A program made the position numbers and the translations under genes. Positions 1-11,300 of a stretch of 64,000 nucleotides of DNA are shown one piece after another. Position 1 is the stretch's first letter; each line of letters opens with the position of its first letter. This stretch comes from Phoebastria nigripes (Eukaryota; Chordata; Aves; Procellariiformes; Diomedeidae), in assembly GCA_035582835.1 (NCBI GenBank), contig JAYKAV010002766.1, positions 2,378,234-2,442,233 of the forward strand, written 5' to 3'. Under the pieces are notes generated by a model. The model did not search any database. It was not told where the DNA came from and was given only the letters and a program-made list of their open reading frames with translations.

Positions 1-2383
1 GGGACACCCCCTGTGCTCTTCCCCTGCCATGTGGCCACCTCCGCAAAGCCGGGTGGCAGCCGGTGCCACCCCCTGCCCCGGGCGCAGCAGCGGGGCCATG
101 CACGGGCACGGAGGCGGGGGCCGACATGGGGCTCAGTGTGCGGCCCCCCATGCCCAGGACGAGGCATTTTGGGACGGGCGCGGAGGAAGGCAGGCTGCGC
201 TTGGTGTCCCAGGTTAAATGAGCCCAGGCTGCCATGGCCGTCCCCACCGAAGGATGCTGCAGCCGGGACAGGACCCTCGTCCCNCCGGGGTGGGCAGCCC
301 GGGCTGGCGGGGGGTGGACGAGCATCCCCGGGCGGCTCAGCCGCCCCCCCGGCTGCGCCCGCCGCTGAACAAGAGAATCCTTCATGGAGCGGGGGTCGGG
401 GGGGAGCAAACTCAAAGCAGATCTGAAATGAATGGCCTGAAATGAGGAGAGGCACCGGGACAAAGCCGGGGCTCGGCGTGGGAACTGGGGGGGTGGGAGG
501 GATGAAAAGGCGGCAGCACGTGGCCAGGTGGGAGAGCGGCCGGCACCGGCACCAGCCGGGCTCCTTCCCGGCGGGATGTGGGTGTCCCCGCCGCAGCGGC
601 TGGGTGTGCAGGGCCAGGGCTCGGAGCAGGGAACAGTGCCCGCCTGTTTGCTCACATGGAGCAAAAATCGGGGGGTGCGGGGACCCCAGCACGGCCACTC
701 GGCATCGCTGCTCTGCGGCAGGAAAGCGACTCCGGAGGGACAGCAGCGGGTCCCGTCCCCTCCTCGCCGTGCCACACACGGGATCGCACTGAAGTCACGA
801 AGGGCTGACAAGGAGCAGATCAAGTCAGGCCATGGTCCTATTTTTAGGCCCGTACAGATGGAAGGATAAAAGAGGAGGGGGGAGGCAGGGTAGGAATGGG
901 AATGAAAGACAAACAAACGCCAAGCAGATGTTGGGAGCGGTGCTCTTCCCCTCGCAGGATGCGTGTGCGGCTCCCAGCGACACCGGCGCTGCCGGCCTCG
1001 GCCCCCAGAGCCCGGGGGGCCGGGGGGCCAGGGCAGAGCAGGGAGCGATGTCCCCTCCTGCTCATCCCCCATCGCCGGGGTTCACACCAGCACCCCGGGG
1101 CGGCGGTGCCGCATCAGCCCCGCGCCCTCGCTAGCGGCCCAAGGGGGCAAAACTGTAACGAGGCGGGGGAGGCAGTTTGGTGCCGGGCTCACGGGGTGCC
1201 CCAGGGGGGGCGTGGGGACGCGTCCCCCCTCCACTCGCCGTCCTTGCCCGTGCTCCGGGAGCTCCACTGACGCTGCAGCCGCTCGGTGGAGCCGAGCCCC
1301 TGCTGCGGGATGAGCGGGCAACGCCAGCGCGCCCGGCAAAGTTTGGGTGTGGATCTTGCTGTCAAGTTCCTGCACTTTGAATTAAAAATACCCCGCGGTC
1401 AACGTGGCGCAGCTCTAGGGACGAAGCTGTTGCTTTACGGAGCAGATCCGGTGCCCAGCTCGCCCCGGCTCATCCACCAGCCCGCGGGCACCAGCCTCGG
1501 CTGTGCCAACCCCGCCGCGTCCCTGCTGTGCCCTTCTTTGAGGCCTGATGGTTTCTCAAGGTCTTGCTGGACTGGGGTCATCACCAGGACTGCAATGGGG
1601 TTTGTTTTGCCATCTCCAGTTTCCGTTCAAGCTGGAGACACCAGCAGCGTCGCTCACAGGCTTTTAGCAGGAGCCAGGGACAAGACCCAGCCAGTGCATG
1701 GACAAATCCCAACCCCTCCAGACTTCAATAGGGCTTGGGGCCTTGGTGCTGGCTGATGAGTATCAAATCCAGCTCCTCCAGCCCTGCTTTTGCCCCCTGC
1801 AGATGTTCGGGGGTCTTTGCCAACTGCGTTGACCCCATCTAATCTTTTCTTCCTTCCTTTTCTTTTCCCTTTCCAGCAGAAGGGGATGGGATGGGGCGAC
1901 CGTGGCGGGTCAGACTGAGGGCTGTTTGCAGCCCTGCAGCCTCCCCGCAGCCGGGCAGCGACACCTCAGGAGCTGTTTTCATACTTTGGGGCTCATGTCA
2001 TCCCCTCTCTGAAGATCACACACGCTCAGCAAATCTGTAGGTGGAGAGAAGGCTACCAAAATAAGGCCAGCTCTGCCTGTGAGATCATCCCCCCCGGATG
2101 CCTTGCTCAGAGCTTTGTACTGAGAGCATCGCCCTCACGTCATGCAAAATAAGGAACACATGGTGGGTATAATTGCCTGTTGCTTTAATTATCTTCTTTA
2201 CATCAGTGGGCTGGACAGTTTTGCATTACCTTTGGTTGGAGTGTCTGCAGCCATGGCTGGCGGGGCCGGGATGTGCATCCTGCAGCAGATGTCGGCTGTG
2301 GTCATGACCGCCCTGCCACCAGAGCCGGGATGGGATGGGAAACATCCTGGATGCCAAAACCTCTGTCCTCGACTGGGCGGCTG
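1..2383. other. Intergenic flank, no gene recognised
   Basis: The first 1.4 kb is strongly GC-rich and then composition falls. Open frames here are proline/arginine/glycine-rich, overlap each other in several frames and show no recognisable domain or exon chain, so I treat them as products of base composition. In mammals the genes next to CLSPN on this side are C1orf216, PSMB2 and TFAP2E; I recognise no exon of any of them here. A single N sits at 284. Confidence 0.6.
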
Positions 2384-2459
2384 CTGCAGGGTGGCTCGCC
2401 GAGGCACCCCGAGCCAGCCGGCCGGCGGGCTCGGGGTGCCTCGGCGAGCCACCCTGCAG
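2384..2459. repeat. Perfect inverted repeat: 32-bp arms, 12-nt loop
   Basis: Bases 2384-2415 are the exact reverse complement of 2428-2459, separated by 12 bases (2416-2427, AGCCGGCCGGCG). Pairing stops abruptly at both ends (G2383 faces A2460). Transcribed from either strand it would form an unbroken 32-bp stem. It resembles a microRNA precursor in size but has none of the usual mismatches, so a recent inverted duplication, a cruciform-forming palindrome or an assembly artefact are equally possible. No gene surrounds it. Confidence 0.95.
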
Positions 2460-5400
2460 AAGCCTCGAGCAGCGGCACCATCCCACACCACCACCACGCC
2501 AGCCTGGAGCTGCGACCGGGAAAAAGCCAGCTGATGCAGCAGCTCCTGTACCTCACATCCCGAGGCAGGGATGGGGGCTGCGTGAGGCAGGATCGGGCCC
2601 CTGAGCCCCATCCAGGCTCGCTGGGCTGGGGAGCAGGAGGGAGGGAGGAAAAGCCATTTTTTTCTAATCTGGTGTTTAATTACAAAAGGTTGGGGGTTTT
2701 CAAAGCCCTCCTTCAGGCTTCGTGTAAAATAGGAATGTGGAAATACCACCTCTGCATATCCTGAGCAGCCGGGGAGGTGGCGTTAGCACCTCGGCGGTTA
2801 ATTATGCTTCGAGTCTCCATGAACCGTGGCAGCTGGAAATTAGGCAGCGCAGAAAGATGCTGCCACGCTGGGCTGCGCCGCCCTGCAGCCGGCACCACGG
2901 GGCTGAGCACAGCACGGCACGGCAGCCACAACCAGCCATGCCAGGATGCAGCCGGACACCGGGCTCTGTGCAGCATCCCCCCATGGCAGAGGTGAGGGCT
3001 TGGATGCTGCAGGCAGCTTTCGGGGTGCTGGGTGGGTGCAAGGACACATGTGAACACGCGCAAGTCTTGCCCTCCAAAGGGAACACGCCTCTCGGATACT
3101 GATCCTCCATCACCGCGTGCACGAACATCATCAAATATTGAAAATCAATGGGCCCCTGTTAAGGGAAGCAGCACAGAGCATGTTGCATGAAAACAGCCTT
3201 GAGGAGCAGAGAAAAAAATATTAGCTAAAAATAAAATTAATCTCTTGAAAAGCTGTAAAATTTGCTTCTCACCCCTCCCCCCTGCACTGCAATCTTTTAT
3301 GTCATTTTCTTTAATTACAGCTGGTTTAGATCTCTGCTGCCTGGAGAAGCATAGCTGGAGTTAGCCATAAATTGGGCTTCGGGATGATACAAGAGAAAAT
3401 AATAACCCCCAAGGACTGAACATCTGTCCACACGGAGCACACGCAATGTTATAATTAATATTAATGACTAATAGTTAATATAGAATGAAACTTTTGCTTT
3501 ATAGGTCACCTAATAAACCCAGCCCTGCTGCAAGCCTCAGACAGGGCTATTTTCCATGTCACAAGCTCGGTCGGACTCTGCACAGCCAGGAGCCCCCACG
3601 GCTCTGCTCCCGGCTGCCAGGCTCCTGCCCCGGGGGCAGCGGGGGGCCAGGGCACAGGGAAGTCGGGTTGCGGGGGGCTGCTTCAGGCTCAGCTCTTGGT
3701 AATAAAGCAGCAATCGGGGCGTCCCACCCGTGCACGGCCCCTCGCAGCTGCCCGGCGGGTCCCAGGAAGGGAAGGTCTTTGCCAAGTTTCAATTTCCCAT
3801 TTGATTTCAGATCATTAATTAAGCGCGGGCACCCGAGGTGTGCTAGGGCTGGTCTCTCGCAGGAGGAACTTCATCAGGACCCCAGTGCTGGCTGAGATGG
3901 ATGCGGCAGCCCCGAGCTCTGCCCTGGCAGGTCAATGCAGCGGGAGCAATGGCCACAGGGACGGGGCGAGGAGGAGACCCTGCACGGAGCCCGGCCAGCC
4001 GTCCTCCCCGCCGGCTCTGCTCCTACCTGCACAAGGCAACACCTTTGCATCACCAGTCCTGCAGGGTGGGGCTTTCCCCCCCTCCCGCTGTTACCTTTTC
4101 CTTCTTAGTGAGGAAAGCACTCGCCTGTTAGTAATAGAGGGCTCTTGTTTTCTTTTACTATGTTCTTACATTGTATTTCTGTATTTCAGTTAGACTCTAG
4201 CCATTCCTGCCTACTTCTGCTGCTCTCTGCGTTTCCTTTTCTAATAATGGAGAACCCAAAGGAAAAGAAACAGATATTGAAAACATCACCTGCTCCGTTC
4301 CAAAGCCGAGCGCATGCTAAAGACGTTTTCATGGGCCCAAAAATGCGACCCATTCATCACTCCTGGAGAAAGGATGCACCAGCTAACGAGCGGGTTGAAA
4401 GCCAGAGAGGGTAAATAATTGTGACATGGCTGCTCTAGAAGACACCCTCCCGCCTGCACTTGCGTCGATGCCTGAGGGACTTTTTGTCCTTTAACCCTCA
4501 TATTGGGTCTGGGACAACTGATTAAAGGTCCAGGACAGATGAGGTGCCGAAGCTCATGTGATAAGCGCACACAAAACATACAGCACGCTTCTTTTCATGT
4601 GTCCACTCTGACATAATTTTTCACGTGTTGGAAATACAGATGATTTTAGCCTGGGTCCATCTAGTTTCCCAAATAACCTGTCTATTTGATAAATAACATA
4701 AATTAAATTAGACAAGACAAACAAATAGTTTTTTTTCTCTCCCTCTTTCAGTCTCTTGGCAAAAAGGAAAAAAAAAAAAAGGAAAAGAAAACATAATTCA
4801 GTGACTGCCTTGAGCCCCCCAGGAGCCGTGCGGTGGTGAAAGCTATGATTATAAACGTGTCTGCAATGTTAACCTTTAACGCAGACCCAAGGCCCTTCCT
4901 TCCTCTGCTTGTAAGTTCTTTTTTAATGTCTTCACTATCATTTAGGTTCCTAAGAGCTCATTCTCTCTGCAAACTCAGCAGGTAATTTTGCATACTTAGC
5001 AGNACTCCCCTCATCAAGGCTCCCACAGTCCAGTCTAGTATCAGGAGCTCAGATCCGAAAGGCTTTATTCCTCCTGTCCCTCGTGCGGGTAAGGGAAACT
5101 GAGGCACAGAGACATGTAGTTATTACAACTGCCTAACTCGGATGAAAACCCTGATGTCCTACCAAGGTGCAGCCACTTTTGCATCTCATGCAAAGCCCAA
5201 ACCGAACATCACCAATCCCGACTCCCAGCTGTAGCTCCTAGGAGTTAGCCCAAGATACGATTAGAGGGGAAAAGCAGCGAGTGAAGTGGAAGGAGCTCTT
5301 CCTTCAGCCTGGGATGGCCCCGCAGAGACGGCTTCTGCGCAGGCTGAGATGCACCACTGCCCTGCCCCAGGGCTGCGCGCAGGACCCTCGCTCCCGCCCC

Positions 5401-6964
5401 GTCACCCCTCTCTGCCTCGACCCTTAGTCAACCCCTCCTTCCCAGGCCCTCTGGCCAGCCCCAGACCACTCCTGGCACTTGCAGCAGCAACAGGGGGGGA
5501 TTTTTCTCTCCGTTAGCACAGCAGCATCATCTCAGTGCCAGGAGAGGTGAGCTGAATCAATACTTGAAAATGAGAAGCTAAAGCTGAGTTAACGTGCCAG
5601 ACGGGAGGTGGGGCGGGGGGCAGCCCTGGAAGAGCCGGCCGGAGGGACGAGATGGATGAGAGGGGGTCAGCGGCACGGGTGGGAGCACAGGCGAGGGTCA
5701 GGCCCAAACCCACAGCGCTCGTCCCTGATGGGAAGATGGAGTCTGGCACAAGAAGCAGCAGCCTCTCAGCCCGTGGTCCAACCCCTCCTGCTATTGAGAT
5801 TTCAGCTCCTACAAGACTTGCCCCTGGCCTCCTACCCCTGCCTCCCCAAAGCATGGCACGGAATATACTCCCATGCAAGGAATTTCTGGGGTACAGTGTA
5901 GCGCTTACCAGCAGCAAACCCTGAACTCCTAAAAGGTTGTTGTGGGGGAAACATTTATGCTGAACAGCAGTGGCCAGAAATCTTCCCATTCTATGTATTC
6001 CAATTTATAAGCTCTTCAGGCCCAACAATATTTTTCTACTCTTGGCGCTGGAACAAGCAAAACATATTCTGAAGGGAAATCGAAACAAATGCCGTCGTTG
6101 TGGCTAGCATATGCTGAGGAGAGGCCAGTAAGACCACTAGGACAAAGCCAACCCTCTAAAGTTGCTCTTCAAGCTACTACCTTCTAATGCAAAAATGTAG
6201 CAATTATAGGTCTATATAAATTTAATCCTTTGCAATGCCATAGAGCATGGAAAAGGGTAAGAATTTCCCCTTGAGTCAGAGTATAGTTTAAGCTTTAATC
6301 ATTCTTCCTTCCCCTTTTGCTAGAGGAAGAGCATTCTCTTGCTGCTCTCTAGTGGCAGGCGTTATTAGCAAAATTAAGAGAAGATGCTGAATTTTGCAGC
6401 TTTGAATGTTTTTGTCCAGTAAATCTGTGCTGAATTAGTACAATTTACAAATCAGTACAAACACCATGATAGAGAATTAACTGGATGTTCAGATATATTC
6501 TTTCAGTTATGTTGTTCTTCAAGAAATATCTGATAAATGACCTTTTCCTCCTTCATTCTCTTCCCTAAACCTCCCATCCCAAATCCAGGTATACTAATTA
6601 TTAGAATTGCTAGAATGAACTGAAATAGGCATGCCTCAAGCCAACGATAAAGGAAGTTTTGTCTAGGAACTAACAAAACCAAAACTATTGAAGCAGAAAA
6701 AGAAACATTCTTAGGGCCAAGAATTTTATGCAAGCCTAAGTGGAAGACTTGAGGACTTCAGAATTTACACTCCAATAAACACAGGGGGGGTTGTTTTTGT
6801 TGTATTCCAATATTATTCCAGCTGTTCCTGGTGAAGGGCTTAGTTGTGGCTACAAAAGAAAAGCAGCAATGAAAAAAATAAAAAGCCAGAGAGGCAGAGA
6901 TTGACAAACATTTTGGAAAAAAAACCCCACATACACACAACTGAGTAAATTAATTCCAACTGCC
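2460..6964. other. Intergenic flank between the inverted repeat and the CLSPN 3' end
   Basis: No exon chain, RNA gene or mobile element was recognised. The stretch 3170-3500 is an AT-rich island with several TAATTA/TTAATA-type motifs inside GC-richer sequence, compatible with a non-coding regulatory element, but nothing proves this. Short A-runs occur near 4765-4780. A single N lies at 5003. Confidence 0.5.
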
Positions 6965-8205
6965 TCCAAAATTAAAAACATGTTTTATTGTAAAATTGCA
7001 CTCCAATTAGTACCACAATTCTTTATAAACATAATATACAGTAAAATATTTTACATGTAGCACACCAGGCGTATGCTTATGATGTTACAAAATTTACAGT
7101 TCAGGATACTTCTCCGACAGAGTCGGCAACCTAAGTACGTGACATCAAGTCCTAGAAAGATGTTTAGTCTTACAGAGCAGGCCACTGTCTTACCATTATC
7201 TGGTCTCTACTTTAACACATTCAACATGTAATCAGAAATGCTGTATATTGTGTCTCAAGTTTCTTTCACACTATTTAGAATAGTTGTGAATGGTGGTTCC
7301 CTAATTTCCTCATTCTAGAGAAGGCCTTTCATTACTACCTGTTCAGAAATGGATGATTTCTCTTGGATGAGTGCAGCTTGCACGAAAACAAGGGAACGGA
7401 TGATTTAAGAGAGTCTTCAGCTGGGCAAAACAAACCAAACAACTTCCCCCCAAAAAAGCAAATAAAAAACCAACACACCTTCTTTTCCTCTCCCACATCT
7501 GTTATTCACATTCTTCCCTCTCCCCACACACACACATTCATAGGCATGTGTAAGAATATAAACAGTAATAAAAACTTGGAAAGAAATCCTTATCATACTG
7601 CCTCATAAAAGACTGGGACCCTTTTTAAAAGTATACATTTCAAATATAAATTAGAGCTTCTTAAAATGTCAAGCTAATAAATGCTTAAGATTAGAGAAAA
7701 TAAGACATCGGAGGAAGCCATAGCTACCTTCGCACTGCAACTGTAAACAACAGATGTCCTGCCATAGTTAACACTGCTTTCTTCTTACCCAAAACTGCAG
7801 AAATACCTCCTTCATCTGTGCTTTAAGCTAACTGCAGCATTTCTGCATCATACCTGTCACACGAATGGTATTTTCAGATGACACTGATAGTACTGAAACC
7901 GGTGAGATTGTACGAGGATGGTATACAGTAGTGTAAGTTTCCTTAATGCTTGGGAAAGACCAAGTTACCATTTCATTCCAAACCAAGCATGGATTTTGTG
8001 CTCTCATTTGCCATGGAGCACTGAGAAAAAACAAAGGGGAATAAACAAGACCATTGCCTGGAAATTACTGGAACTTGTGAATTAAGTGGCAGCACGAGAA
8101 TGTACAGCAGTGTGTTTACCTTCCTGATGATTGCTGACAGATTTGCAAAACAAACAGCTACCGGCAAAAAGACGAGATACAACCTCTGGCCCTAGACAGA
8201 AATAT
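6965..8205 (-). other. CLSPN: Probable CLSPN 3' untranslated region
   Basis: AT-rich sequence with no conserved open frame lies between the CLSPN stop (8206-8208) and the AATAAA signal at 6984-6989. A length of about 1.2 kb is reasonable for a claspin 3'UTR. The far boundary is inferred from the signal only. Confidence 0.5.
6984..6989 (-). terminator. CLSPN: Probable CLSPN polyadenylation signal AATAAA
   Basis: TTTATT on the plus strand reads AATAAA on the coding strand, 1.2 kb beyond the CLSPN stop codon. Cleavage would fall near 6960-6970. It is the clearest canonical signal I found downstream of the last exon; the site is inferred, not shown by a transcript. Confidence 0.55.
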
Positions 8206-8319
8206 TCAGCTCTCCAAGTACTCGAATATGCTTCGGCTTTGACTTGTTTCCTCTGTGCTCTCTACCCTGGGACGTTTGGCCAGAGACGTTATTACTGCAG
8301 TAGGACCTCTTTTCTTCAC
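8206..8319 (-). CDS. CLSPN: CLSPN exon 25: C-terminus and stop
   Basis: The terminal coding exon follows an acceptor reading CCCCTGTAG and encodes about 37 residues, starting VKKRG and ending SIFEYLES before TGA (complement of 8206-8208). The basic VKKRG start and the SIF-YLES end match the claspin family C-terminus; the middle is poorly conserved. This exon is what fixes the gene's end and shows that the CDS is complete. Confidence 0.95.
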   Translation of the reverse strand: MKKRGPTAVITSLAKRPRVESTEETSQSRSIFEYLES

Positions 8320-11300
8320 CTACAGGGGAGTAGGATACATTAGAATATACAAAAATCTCCAAAAAGTTTAAATTTTAAATTATGAGAGAATTATTTGGTG
8401 CGAGAGCACATACTAGGAAATCATAAAGAATATTTAAACCTGCAATGCTCTTAACTACTTGGCAGTGCTTAGTGTCTGTACGTTTAAATAATCTACGCAA
8501 TTGGCAGCACATTCCACACAAATCTTTACCTGAAGTTTTGATTTCTCCTTTGCCTCTGCACTCTTGTCTGGGGAAAGTGTATGAAAGACAAAATTCCTTG
8601 AATTTCGAGGTGCGTTTGGATTAAGATCTGACATTGCTGCTAGTTTCTGAAGGACAGCTTTAGGTCTGTTCAAGAGAGACCCGTTTTTTATCTGAAGAAC
8701 AAAGAAATGCTCTGTTAAACCACTCACACGAACAAGACGGCTCTTTTAGTAGGTTACTCTAAATAGAAAAGACTACTCCCTACTAAAACGTTACTCACTA
8801 CCATACAAACCAGAAACGGCCAGAATCTAGGGTCAGCTGACTTTGCTGTGTTCTACATAGGCAGTTTGGAAATACCATTTTTCAGAACCATTACCAACCT
8901 GGATGTCACTGGCAGGTCTGAATGTTTCAAACGGGTTCCTGGGCAATAGTGTTGTGTCTTGCACCACTACTGCTGGGCTTGCTAGCAGAGACAAAGAGGA
9001 AAATGTCAGTTTCTGAATGTCATTTGAAAGAATGTAATTTTATATCAAACTGAAGAACTTAGAATTGACAACAGACAGTAAATACTGTAGGGGGAAAAAA
9101 GTCTGTGTCAAATTATACATACAACTGACAGATGACTCTGGCAATTAGTTCTACCAGTTAGAAGGGAAAATTTAGTTTTGAAACAGCTTTGCACACTTGG
9201 AGTCATGTTTTTGTCATAACCAACAAAAACTTAAATTTATTTTCACTACATTACATAGTTTTTCCTTAAGTCACAGATATGTGGAGAAACTGCTAGGCTG
9301 AATGTCACTTACAGTCTTCTACTCTGCGACTTAAAGGCAAGCAAATGAAGAACAAAAGACTAAACAAAGATGTAGAGGAATTTATTTCCACTCTACAACA
9401 TTTTTTTCAAGAAGTAACATACTGTTTTATTAAGTAAATACACAGAATTATCATCAACCTTGCAGTTGCATATTGTCAATGCTTTTATACCTTTAGCTTT
9501 TCAAGTGCTGGAAGACATGAGCTCAGACTGGTGTAAGAAAACTAGACACTGGAGTTCTCTGATCCGTGGCGTGCTTCACTGGAGACCACAAGTGACAACT
9601 GGAAGTTAAGTTTTCTTTCTCTTATTTGATTGTCACTTCAATAAAAAGTAAGCTTACCTTTCTTCTGTAGGGACTTAGCAGTTACTTTTTTCGCTAGTTT
9701 CATGAATTGGCTGTCTTCACCGATTTCTTCCTCCTCCTCCTCCTCTTTATTTTTTTCCTTCTGTAGAAGAGAATACATTTTGTAAAATTGAAAGTTTATA
9801 TTAAGAATTAACATTTCATTCGGTATTTTAAGTAGACCAAGTCCTTTCATTATGTAAATTAATATAGTCTTTTTCATTTACTTTCTACTGTAAAAGTTTA
9901 TTGCTATTATCATCCTCATTCTATTAATGAGCAGCAAGCATGTAGTATCACATTCAGCTGACAAAGCTGACCTAATACTGAAACTTCTAAAACTTGAAGT
10001 TATGCTCGCAGCATAAGAGACTTACTCCAGCTTTGAAGCTGACTTGTTTCAGAACATAGTTGTTCTGCCTCTCCCTTCTGAATTAGTTTCTCTCTCTGTA
10101 CAATACTTGAAGAGAAAGAGCAGAATTCATGATGAAAAACAGAGATACATTTATGAATGGTATTTTTTCCAGAGTTTAGCTTGAGGAACTAAAAATTTCA
10201 CATCTAGCAATGGTACAGAGAAAGACTGAGCAAGATGCCTTTCTTGAAGCTAACTAATACCTGCTCACGAAGCCACTGTTCTCGTTCAAATCGTTCTTTC
10301 CTCCATTTCGCTTCTGTCTCATCAAACTGTTCATTTTCATCATCGTTATCTGAATCTCTCTGAAACAAGTCAATCTGTGAGGCATAATCTAGACAAAGAA
10401 AAAAAGATAATTAGCTATCATTTTTAAAAGAGGCATAAAATATGCAGACTAGTAAAAAAACCAAACAAACAAAAAAAAACCAACCCAAAACAGAACTCCC
10501 CCAACCCAATTTATTTCTGAAAGACTTTCTTTACTTCTGAAGGACTACTGAGTGCTATTTCATACACACACACTCTCTTTCCAATCTTTCACCCCCAGCT
10601 ATTAACTATGGATCAGAAAGGCACCTATGTTTTTCCATCTGAATCTCCTCATTCTGCCAGGGCCATCACTATGCAGGTCACCATCAATGAGGTATCTCTC
10701 CTGGTACAAGCGTAACTGACGCTTGTCATCATCGAGCATTGCCTTCCTAGCAACACAGAAGAAAGGGAGGAGGTTAGTCCAGATTATATCCAAGAGCCAT
10801 AACTTCACACACAAAAATACATACTAATACTGTCACTGACATGTGTAATTTCTGTACTTGATTTTCTAATTCCACTTCATTAGGGAGTTCCTCATCAATA
10901 ATCTCTTCTTCATATTCGTTCAGGTCTTCACCATCATATTCATCCTCACTTCCCACATCACTCCCTGACAGCTCTGCCTCATCTTCCATGAAATCCTGCA
11001 GTTTTCTATAAAAGAACATTAAAAGAGTTCAGTTTGGTAGACCAATAATCATCACACAAATCTTCTGAAAGCAAGATTTATCTTTTGATATAAAATTAAC
11101 ACATAACCTAAATGAGAAATTAGATTCATCTTTAATTTTTGACAAGACTAAGTAATTTTGGTCAAAAAAAATGTTGTATTGCTTTCATTGTGGCTTTTTG
11201 ATTTCCATCTATAATGGAAATTATAATGGCAATCCTCTATAGCCCACCAGCAACATAGTTAAATTCATGCAATATGACAGCACCAAAGAAAAAAAAAAAA

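Noticed and set aside
2142..2764. Overlapping frames through the inverted repeat on both strands
   Set aside because: A palindrome gives similar translations on both strands; no family resemblance or splice context.
1..6964. Exons of C1orf216, PSMB2 or TFAP2E
   Set aside because: Searched for because they flank CLSPN in mammals; no recognisable motif was found, so none is claimed.
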